From positions 1 through 5,552 of the forward strand of contig JAGVII010000168.1 of assembly GCA_020056155.1 (NCBI GenBank): 5,552 nt of DNA. Direction: 5' to 3'. This DNA is from Afipia sp. (lineage in GTDB: Bacteria > Pseudomonadota > Alphaproteobacteria > Rhizobiales > Xanthobacteraceae). Shown piece by piece: positions 1 through 4,465 of this stretch. Position numbers and translations under genes: made by a program. The notes beneath the pieces were generated by a model, which saw only the letters and a program-made list of their open reading frames with translations, had not been told where the DNA came from and ran no database searches. How positions within the stretch are numbered: position 1 is the stretch's first letter; the number at the start of each line of letters is the position of its first letter.

Positions 1-97
1 ATGGAGCGCCGCAAGGCGATGCGCTTCCGGAGGTTCACCGTGTCGCAAGCGGTGCCGGAAGCGACACAAGACCAAGGTGCGCCTCGCGGCGCTCCAT
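1..97. repeat. Large nested palindrome, likely dispersed repeat unit
   Basis: The outer arms 1-18 and 80-97 pair over 18 positions with a single A/C mismatch; the end 12 bases (ATGGAGCGCCGC against GCGGCGCTCCAT) are perfect. Inside, CGCTTCCGG (22-30) pairs perfectly with CCGGAAGCG (55-63), and CACCG (36-40) with CGGTG (50-54). An alternative pairing is GTGTCGC (40-46) with GCGACAC (61-67). The left arm begins at the window edge, so the unit may continue to the left. I recall similar sequence, often mis-annotated as small ORFs containing 'LNMRGMERR', as a repeat in Bradyrhizobium-type genomes; that is memory, not a search. A structured RNA is an alternative. Confidence 0.6.
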
Positions 98-151
98 GCC
101 CCTCATATTGAGGGCGCGAACGAGGCAGGCCTCGCGCGCGCTTGAGGGGCA
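97..151. repeat. Second palindrome adjoining the first
   Basis: TGCCCCTCA (97-105) pairs perfectly with TGAGGGGCA (143-151). Inside, GCGCGA (114-119) matches TCGCGC (132-137), and GAGGC (122-126) matches GCCTC (129-133). A competing small hairpin, CCCTCA-TAT-TGAGGG (100-114), uses part of the same arm, so two folds are possible. It directly adjoins the 1-97 palindrome, sharing base 97, which suggests that both belong to one composite repeat. Confidence 0.55.
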
Positions 152-166
152 GAACCAAAAGCTCCC

Positions 167-184
167 CTCGCGCGATGGCGCGAG
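167..184. repeat. Short GC-rich hairpin
   Basis: CTCGCGC (167-173), loop GATG, GCGCGAG (178-184): a perfect 7-base stem. No T-run follows on either strand, so it does not look like a terminator. It is probably the third hairpin of the composite repeat that starts at 1. Confidence 0.5.
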
Positions 185-279
185 AACGATCACGCGTGGC
201 TGAACGGACGTGGCTGTTTGAAAATTGAATCTGGAAAGCACGTCATTGGTCGCGGACGGGCATCCACATATCCAATGTC

Positions 280-325
280 ATGGCCGGACGCCTGTCCTCG
301 ACTTGATCGGGGATGTTCCGGCCAT
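280..325. repeat. Palindromic intergenic repeat (ATGGCCGGA / TCCGGCCAT)
   Basis: ATGGCCGGA (280-288) is perfectly complementary to TCCGGCCAT (317-325). The interior carries a second imperfect stem around 295-313 (TCCTCGA and TCGGGGA, one wobble). The sequence beside the right arm, 'CCATCCACGTCTT', is one I recall flanking the 'ATGGCCGGGC...GCCCGGCCAT' family of Rhizobiales dispersed repeats. Membership of that family is inference. Confidence 0.55.
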
Positions 326-340
326 CCACGTCTTCACTTC

Positions 341-430
341 CGTCATTGCGAGCGAAGCGAAGCAATCCAAACCGGAGCCTCATTAACCGAAGACTGGATT
401 GCTTCGTCGCGAGTGCTCCTCGCAATGACG
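341..430. repeat. REP-like inverted pair
   Basis: The left unit (341-369) and the right unit (395-430) are inverted copies. They share a 12-base end CGTCATTGCGAG and a 12-base end CGAAGCAATCCA, while their centres differ (5 bases in the left unit, 12 in the right). Each unit is also a small palindrome of its own, with ATTGC at one end and GCAAT at the other. The 25 bases between the units are AT-richer and unremarkable. The arrangement resembles a pair of REP sequences forming a BIME-like element. I recall this core as very abundant between genes in Bradyrhizobium, Rhodopseudomonas and Nitrobacter. Confidence 0.75.
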
Positions 431-451
431 ATGCGTGCTTCTCCAAAGATA

Positions 452-483
452 GGCGAGCGAAGCGACGCCGTCCTTCAGACGGC
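452..483. repeat. Short repeat with hairpin
   Basis: GCCGTC (467-472), loop CTTCA, GACGGC (478-483) form a perfect 6-base stem. It is preceded by GGCGAGCGAAGCGAC (452-466), which echoes the GCGAGCGAAGCGA core of the REP-like unit at 341-369. It is probably another dispersed intergenic repeat unit. No T-run follows, so a terminator is unlikely. Confidence 0.45.
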
Positions 484-539
484 TCTGCCCGGTGATGACA
501 AACTGTGAACGGCGCGAGATGCTCGCCAAAAGTGAGTAC

Positions 540-571
540 AAACAAAAACGGCAGCGCTCGCCGCGCTGCCG
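540..571 (-). terminator. Strong rho-independent terminator of the Hsp20-DUF1150 unit
   Basis: Read on the minus strand, CGGCAGCGC (571-563), loop GGCGA, GCGCTGCCG (557-549) form a perfect 9-base GC-rich stem. TTTTTGTTT (548-540) follows immediately. It lies 45 bases past the stop of the DUF1150 gene, in the right orientation to end that transcript. The plus-strand side has no T-run of similar quality, so it appears one-directional. Confidence 0.92.
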
Positions 572-616
572 CTTCGTTGAGGATCGTCCCACGTCACCTG
601 CGCAGCCTGCGCCGGC

Positions 617-877
617 TCAGTGGACGCTGACGGTCTCCAGTTCGTTGCTCCATGCATTGGCGATCGCCGCTTCGCGGCTGTCGGTCAGCATGATCGGCGT
701 GCCGTCGGCGGCATGAAGCGCGAACAGCTTCAGGCCGGGCGCGATCTGCGGCGCCTGCGGGAAAAGTCCCGGCACGTCTTCCGAGCGAATCTGTTTGACG
801 TAGGCGATGTGGCCTTCGCCCAGAGTTGCCAGCGCCTCAAGCGAGACGGCGGGTTCGAAGATGACATTACCAGTCAT
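617..877 (-). CDS. DUF1150 family small protein, downstream partner of Hsp20
   Basis: An 86-residue acidic, soluble protein with no signal peptide or membrane segment. I recognise it as DUF1150 from 'LATLGEGHIAYVKQIRSEDV' (about residues 16-35) and the later 'LFALHAADGTPIMLTDSREA' (51-70); the length fits that small family. Its biochemical role is not known to me. The ATG at 877 is supported by an ideal AAGGAG (891-886) eight bases upstream. It lies 49 bases after the Hsp20 stop with no terminator between, and a strong terminator follows it, so it is the second gene of a heat-shock operon. DUF1150 genes commonly follow Hsp20 genes in Rhizobiales (recollection). A role as a stress accessory factor or Hsp20 partner is only inferred from position. 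Confidence 0.85.
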   Translation of the reverse strand: MTGNVIFEPAVSLEALATLGEGHIAYVKQIRSEDVPGLFPQAPQIAPGLKLFALHAADGTPIMLTDSREAAIANAWSNELETVSVH

Positions 878-926
878 GGTCTCGACTCCTTACTGTTGTT
901 AAGCGGTCGAGTCCGCTTCCGTTCCA

Positions 927-1352
927 TTATTCGTGCTCATTGATGGCTATCGTCTTAACGACCCGTTCAGGCTCGGGACGAGCCAGATCGATCGACAGCA
1001 GGCCGTTCTTCAGGTCTGCGCCGATGACATACATCCCGTCCGCCAGCACGAATGTCCGCTGGAAGTGACGCGCGGCGATGCCGCGGTGGATGTACTGCCG
1101 GGTCTTGTCGTCCTGCTGGCGGCCCCGGATCACGAGCTGGTTTTCCTCAGTGGTTACATCGAGTTGGTCGCGGGTAAATCCAGCGACCGCCAGCGTGATC
1201 CGCAGGCGTTCGGGCTGGCCGTCATCACGGCCGCACCGCTCGATGTTGTAGGGAGGATAACCGTCTGCGCCTTTCACGACGCGATCAAGCGCACGCTCAA
1301 TCTCGTCGAATCCCAAAAGGAACGGACTCGATAGCGAAGGAACACGAGACAT
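927..1352 (-). CDS. Small heat-shock protein, Hsp20 / alpha-crystallin family
   Basis: A 141-residue cytoplasmic ATP-independent chaperone, expected to form oligomers that hold unfolding proteins during heat stress. The N-terminal arm (1-33) is short and begins MSRVPSLSSPFLLGFDEIER, a bacterial class A IbpA-like pattern. The alpha-crystallin domain spans about 34-127, starting at 'YPPYNIER' and including 'ITLAVAGFTRDQLDV' and the hallmark A-x-x-x-N-G-x-L box (ADLKNGLL, 112-119). The C-terminal tail carries an I-x-I anchor (IAI, 135-137) used in oligomer assembly. The length is normal for the family. The ATG at 1352 is supported by AGAGGA (1366-1361 region), whose AGGA core lies eight bases upstream and is buried in the ROSE hairpin. 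Rhizobia usually carry several Hsp20 paralogues, so I give no specific gene symbol. Confidence 0.96.
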   Translation of the reverse strand: MSRVPSLSSPFLLGFDEIERALDRVVKGADGYPPYNIERCGRDDGQPERLRITLAVAGFTRDQLDVTTEENQLVIRGRQQDDKTRQYIHRGIAARHFQRTFVLADGMYVIGADLKNGLLSIDLARPEPERVVKTIAINEHE

Positions 1353-1436
1353 TCACAAAGTCCTCTCGAAGCGACTTTGGGTTGGAGCCCTTGCGGCACT
1401 CCTTCCTGGGTTCCCGGCAGCCTTGCGGCCTGCCGG
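1353..1436 (-). promoter_or_regulatory. ROSE-type RNA thermometer in the Hsp20 leader
   Basis: The leader RNA folds into three hairpins. Hairpin 1 (1436-1414): CCGGCA, bulged G, GCC, loop GCAA, GGC, TGCCGG. Hairpin 2 (1402-1384): GGAGT, a G bulge, CC, loop GCAA, GGGCTCC, weaker. Hairpin 3 (1379-1356): CAAAGTC (1379-1373) pairs perfectly with GACTTTG (1362-1356). At its top, TCGCT (1374-1370) faces the Shine-Dalgarno AGGA (1364-1361), leaving the middle G unpaired. That UYGCU-over-AGGA pairing with an extra G is the published signature of ROSE elements, which block ribosome binding at low temperature and melt on heating. Position, size and downstream gene all match known rhizobial ROSE elements. 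The fold was made by eye. Confidence 0.88.
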
Positions 1437-1445
1437 TTGAAACAA

Positions 1446-1474
1446 ATATGGCGATCTCTATTGCGTTGTTCAAG
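1446..1474 (-). promoter_or_regulatory. Heat-shock promoter, sigma-32-like, also readable as sigma-70
   Basis: On the minus strand, CTTGAA (1474-1469) is followed after 15 bases by CGCCATAT (1453-1446). The E. coli RpoH consensus is CTTGAA, 13-17 bases, CCCCATNT, so this is a perfect -35 and 7 of 8 at -10. The same stretch also reads as TTGAAC (1473-1468), 17 bases, CATATT (1450-1445), with 4 of 6 matches to each sigma-70 box. ROSE-controlled genes of Bradyrhizobium have been described as using sigma-70-type promoters, so which factor acts here is open. Transcription would start near 1438-1441, just ahead of ROSE hairpin 1. Confidence 0.65.
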
Positions 1475-1509
1475 AACCCCTAACCGCCCGTAAACAGGGA
1501 CAAATCCGG

Positions 1510-2610
1510 CTAGTCCCCGATCCGGCTGCGGCCATCTGCGCTGAACAGGTGCAGCTTGCCGCGCGCCGCCGAGACCGTGATCCGCTCGCCAATGGCGGGA
1601 GCCGCCTCTCCGGGCAGCCGGACGATAATCTCGCCGGGCGGCAGTTCGCCGGGCCTGGCGCTCACGGCGGGGCCGCCATCGGCGCGCGGTCTGGTGCCGT
1701 AGACATAGGTTTCGGCGCCGACCCGCTCGACGGCATCGACCACGAGTTCAAGCGTGAGGCCGTCCGGCGGCGCTGCACCGGCCAGCGCGAAGTCCTCCGG
1801 CCGGATTCCGAGCGTGGCGTCGCCGGGCGCCTTGATCTGCAACGCATCCAGCGCGCCGCCGAGATCGTTTGCGGCGACGGACAGCAAGTTCATCGGCGGC
1901 GCGCCGATGAACGAGGCGACGAACGTGGTCGCCGGCTTCTTGTAGATGTCGAGCGGCTTGCCGATCTGCTCGACCTGGCCGCCGTTCATCACCACCAGAA
2001 TGTCGGCGAGGGTCATCGCTTCCATCTGGTCGTGGGTGACATAGATCGACGTGGTCTTGAGGCGGCGCTGCAGTCTGCGGATCTCGACGCGCATGGCGAC
2101 CCGCAGCTTGGCGTCGAGGTTCGACAGCGGCTCGTCGAACAGAAACACTTTCGGCTGCCGCACGATGGCGCGGCCCATGGCGACGCGCTGGCGCTGGCCG
2201 CCGGAGAGCTGCCGCGGCTTGCGATCCAGCATCGGCGTGATTTCGAGAATCTGCGCGGCTTCCCGCACCCGCATGTCGATCTCCGGTTTCGGAGTGCCGC
2301 GATTGCGCAGGCCGTAGGCCATGTTGTTGTAGACGCTCATGTGCGGATAGAGCGCGTAGTTCTGGAACACCATCGCGATGTCGCGATCGGCCGGCTCAAC
2401 CTGGTTGACGACGCGGCCGCCGATATCGATCTCGCCGCTGGTGATGGTTTCCAGACCCGCCACCATTCGCAGCAGGGTGGATTTGCCGCAGCCGCTGGGT
2501 CCGACCAGCACGCAGAACTGCCCGTCGCCGACCTCGAAGTCGATGCCCTTGATGGCGTCGACCCCGCCGGGATAGGTCTTCTTCACGCCGCGCAGGACGA
2601 CATTCGACAT
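1510..2610 (-). CDS. ugpC: sn-glycerol-3-phosphate import ATP-binding protein UgpC
   Basis: A 366-residue cytoplasmic ABC ATPase that powers the Ugp importer as a dimer. All catalytic motifs are intact: Walker [10 protein letters not shown] (37-45), Q-loop Q83 in [10 protein letters not shown], signature LSGGQ (135-139), Walker B VFLFDE (155-160), D-loop SNLDA (163-167) and switch histidine H193 in [12 protein letters not shown]-terminal regulatory region of MalK/TOBE type runs from about 236 to the end, with GIRPED (268-273) and [12 protein letters not shown] (294-305). The length fits the MalK/UgpC class. The ATG at 2610 has AGGGA (2621-2617) six bases upstream and sits 24 bases after ugpE. 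The ATPase alone could be MalK- or MsmK-like; the substrate assignment rests on the adjacent UgpB, UgpA and UgpE. Confidence 0.95.
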   Translation of the reverse strand: MSNVVLRGVKKTYPGGVDAIKGIDFEVGDGQFCVLVGPSGCGKSTLLRMVAGLETITSGEIDIGGRVVNQVEPADRDIAMVFQNYALYPHMSVYNNMAYGLRNRGTPKPEIDMRVREAAQILEITPMLDRKPRQLSGGQRQRVAMGRAIVRQPKVFLFDEPLSNLDAKLRVAMRVEIRRLQRRLKTTSIYVTHDQMEAMTLADILVVMNGGQVEQIGKPLDIYKKPATTFVASFIGAPPMNLLSVAANDLGGALDALQIKAPGDATLGIRPEDFALAGAAPPDGLTLELVVDAVERVGAETYVYGTRPRADGGPAVSARPGELPPGEIIVRLPGEAAPAIGERITVSAARGKLHLFSADGRSRIGD

Positions 2611-2634
2611 GCTGGTTCCCTAGAACTTCCAGAT

Positions 2635-3483
2635 CTACTTTTCAGTTTCGACAAGGCCGCGCACGAACAGGCGCTGCATGAAGACGACGACCGCGACCGG
2701 CGGCAGCATCGCCAGGATCGCGGTGGCCATCGCCAGTTGCCATTCCGCAAGTTCGTCAGTGGTGGTCAGCATTTTCTTGATGCCGGTCACGATGGTCTGC
2801 ATCGAGTCCTGTGTGGTGATCAGCAGCGGCCACAGGTACTGATTCCAGCCGTAAATGAACTGGATCACGAACAGCGCGGCGATGGTGGTGACAGACAGCG
2901 GCAGCAGCGTATCCTTGAAAAACCGGAACGGGCCGGCGCCGTCGATCTTCGAGGCTTCCAGAAGCTCTTCGGGAATCGTCATGAAGAACTGCCGGAACAG
3001 CAGCGTGCCGGTCGCCGACGCGATCAAAGGCAGGATCAGCCCGGCATAGGTGTCGAGCATGCGCAGGTCGGCGGCCACCTTGTAGGTGGGATAGATGCGG
3101 ACCTCCACCGGCAGCATCAGCGTGATGAAGATGATCCAGAACGCTGTCTTCCGGAACGGAAAGCGGAAATACACCACCGCAAACGCCGACAGGATCGAGA
3201 TGAAGATCTTGCCGACCGCGATGCCGATGGCGGAAACGAACGAGTTGATCAGCATGTGTCCGACCGGCTCGCGGCTGGTGCGCGATCCGCCGACGAAGAT
3301 CGCCCGGTAGTAGTTTTCAAGCGTGTGGGCGCCGGGTGAGAGCGGCATGTTGCCGTTGACCACCGTCGCCGCGTCGTGGGTCGAGGCGATCAGCGCGAGG
3401 TAAACCGGAAATGCAACAATGAAGATGCCGAAGGTGAGAATGGCATAGGCGGCGAAATCGCGCAGGGGACGATGCTCGACCAT
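2635..3483 (-). CDS. ugpE: sn-glycerol-3-phosphate ABC transporter permease UgpE
   Basis: A 282-residue inner-membrane subunit. Six hydrophobic segments lie at about 11-33, 78-104, 112-130, 146-168, 196-222 and 250-270. The cytoplasmic EAA loop that docks onto UgpC is clear: EASKIDGAGPFRFFKDTLLP (176-195 region), with the conserved IDGAG. The N-terminus (VEHRPLRDFAAYAILTFGIF) and the periplasmic loop around 'PLSPGAHTLENYYRAIF' match the UgpE/MalG type. Its ATG at 3483 shares its A with the ugpA stop (TGATG), and AAGGTG (3497-3492) lies eight bases upstream, so translation is probably coupled to ugpA. It pairs with UgpA to form the translocation path. Other sugar or polyol MalG-type permeases look alike, but the neighbours make UgpE the best call. 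Confidence 0.95.
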   Translation of the reverse strand: MVEHRPLRDFAAYAILTFGIFIVAFPVYLALIASTHDAATVVNGNMPLSPGAHTLENYYRAIFVGGSRTSREPVGHMLINSFVSAIGIAVGKIFISILSAFAVVYFRFPFRKTAFWIIFITLMLPVEVRIYPTYKVAADLRMLDTYAGLILPLIASATGTLLFRQFFMTIPEELLEASKIDGAGPFRFFKDTLLPLSVTTIAALFVIQFIYGWNQYLWPLLITTQDSMQTIVTGIKKMLTTTDELAEWQLAMATAILAMLPPVAVVVFMQRLFVRGLVETEK

Positions 3484-4364
3484 CAGTACTGCACCTTGCG
3501 TTCGACATAGCGGAACTGCACCGCGGTCAGTGCGATGACGATGACCATCAGCACCACGGATTGCGCCGCCGAGCCGCCGAGGTCGCCGCCGAGCCGTCCG
3601 TCCGCGTAGACCTTGTAGACCATGGTGGTCGTCGCACCGGCCGGACCGCCGCCGGTGACGGCGTCGATAATGCCGAACGTGTCGAAGAAAACGTAGACCA
3701 CGTTGACCACCAGCAGGAAGAAGGTGGTTGGCGACAGCAATGGAAACACGATGGTCCAGAATCGGCGCAGCGGGCCCGCGCCGTCGATGGCGCTGGCTTC
3801 GAGCACGCTCCTGGGGATCGACTGCAGACCGGCGAGGAAGAACAGGAAATTATAGGAAATCTGCTTCCAGACCGCGGCCATCACCACCAGCGTCATGGCG
3901 TGATTGCCGTTCAGCAGCGGATTCCAGTCGAAGCCAAGAACGCGCAGCGGGCGCGCCAGCGTGCCGAGCGAGGGATGAAACATGAAGATCCACAACACGC
4001 CGGCGATCGCGGGGGCGACGGCGTAAGGCCAGATCAGTAAGGTCTTGAAGGCCGGCGCGGCCTTCAGGTTCTTGTCGGCCTGGGTCGCAAACATCAGCGC
4101 GATGCTGAGCGACAGCAGCGCCACGAGGGTCGAGAAGACCACCGTTGTGAAGATCGCCTTGTAATATTCAGGCTGCGCGAACAGCGTCTCATAATTTTCC
4201 AGGCCGACGAATTGCGATGTGAGGCCGAAGGCGTCTTCGCGCTTGAACGATTGCCAGACCGCCTGACTGGCAGGCCAGTAGAAAAATATGAAAGTGATGA
4301 TGAGCTGCGGCGCGAGCAGCAGGTACGGAAGCAGCCTGTTGTTGAATATGGCCGACTTTTCCAT
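3483..4364 (-). CDS. ugpA: sn-glycerol-3-phosphate ABC transporter permease UgpA
   Basis: A 293-residue inner-membrane subunit, a MalF-type permease of usual UgpA length. Hydrophobic segments lie at about 11-30, 70-93, 107-129, 157-180, 211-233 and 267-284. The EAA loop is [20 protein letters not shown] (189-208). '[21 protein letters not shown]' in the first periplasmic loop and '[20 protein letters not shown]' (234-253) are typical of UgpA. The chosen ATG (4364) gives the standard short N-terminus [21 protein letters not shown] stop codon lies in frame directly before it, so no longer form is possible. The upstream Shine-Dalgarno is weak and lies in a small palindrome, so reinitiation after the abutting short frame may help expression. 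Confidence 0.95.
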   Translation of the reverse strand: MEKSAIFNNRLLPYLLLAPQLIITFIFFYWPASQAVWQSFKREDAFGLTSQFVGLENYETLFAQPEYYKAIFTTVVFSTLVALLSLSIALMFATQADKNLKAAPAFKTLLIWPYAVAPAIAGVLWIFMFHPSLGTLARPLRVLGFDWNPLLNGNHAMTLVVMAAVWKQISYNFLFFLAGLQSIPRSVLEASAIDGAGPLRRFWTIVFPLLSPTTFFLLVVNVVYVFFDTFGIIDAVTGGGPAGATTTMVYKVYADGRLGGDLGGSAAQSVVLMVIVIALTAVQFRYVERKVQY

Positions 4365-4445
4365 TCAGAGCGTCGCTCTTGAACTGTCGGCGGATCGCTG
4401 GACTCCTGTCACGCTCAGCATCGGAACAAGCGCGGTCAGTTTCAT
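4365..4445 (-). pseudogene. 26-codon frame abutting ugpA; possible remnant of a VOC-family gene
   Basis: The frame starts at ATG 4445, begins MKLTALVPMLSVTGVQRS, and ends with TGA at 4367-4365, touching the ugpA ATG with no gap and in the same frame. A GGAG lies nine bases before the start. From memory, 'KLTALVPMLSVTDVQRSIDFYR' is a typical N-terminus of VOC (glyoxalase/bleomycin-resistance/dioxygenase) proteins. Here the similarity lasts about 20 residues and decays at the point where 'DFY' would be expected (ADSSRATL). It may be the stub left by a deletion of a full gene between ugpB and ugpA. The alternative is a working leader peptide that couples translation into ugpA. The family match is recollection; the reading frame is seen directly. 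Confidence 0.45.
4367..4379. repeat. 13-base palindrome over the ugpA ribosome-binding region
   Basis: AGAGCG-T-CGCTCT is a perfect palindrome, two bases from the ugpA start codon. As RNA it could form a stem of about five pairs with a three-base loop, covering the only Shine-Dalgarno-like bases (AAGAG) before ugpA. It also forms the end of the short upstream frame, so ribosomes finishing that frame would open it. A regulatory role is inference, and so short a palindrome may be chance. Confidence 0.35.
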
Positions 4446-4465
4446 CTGGCCGCGCTCCGGGAAGC

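Larger units (their letters stand above)
1..539. other. Gene-free intergenic region packed with palindromic repeats
   Basis: No reading frame here looks like a real protein. The short frames on both strands run through palindromes, give arginine-rich low-information translations, and overlap one another. What the region does hold is a succession of inverted repeats at 1-97, 97-151, 167-184, 280-325, 341-430 and 467-483, each listed separately. Positions 185-279 show only a 6-base inverted match (GACGTG 207-212 / CACGTC 239-244), which may be chance. The region lies downstream of the minus-strand terminator, so it is not part of the heat-shock transcript. Confidence 0.75.

Noticed and set aside
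35..241. A 68-codon minus-strand frame
   Set aside because: It runs through the nested palindromes of the 1-184 repeat, has no supported start signal, and resembles the spurious ORFs commonly called within such repeats.
207..244. GACGTG / CACGTC inverted match
   Set aside because: Six bases with a 26-base spacer are expected by chance, and nothing nearby supports an operator.
341..430. CRISPR-like repeat arrangement
   Set aside because: There are only two units, they are inverted rather than direct, and they have unequal centres and no regular spacers; REP-like repeats explain them better.
218..545. Overlapping frames on both strands (218-508 plus, 243-545 minus)
   Set aside because: They are composed of the REP-like and other palindromic units and of the terminator flank, with low-information translations and no family similarity that I recognise.
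1497..1517. Stem-loop over the ugpC stop as a rho-independent terminator
   Set aside because: The stem is only five bases with an 11-base loop and no real T-run, too weak to annotate as a terminator.
1549..3339. A 596-codon open frame on the plus strand opposite ugpC and ugpE
   Set aside because: Its translation is rich in Arg, Asp, His and Gln with no recognisable domain, as expected opposite GC-rich coding DNA. The minus strand carries two complete, well-conserved transporter genes over the same bases.
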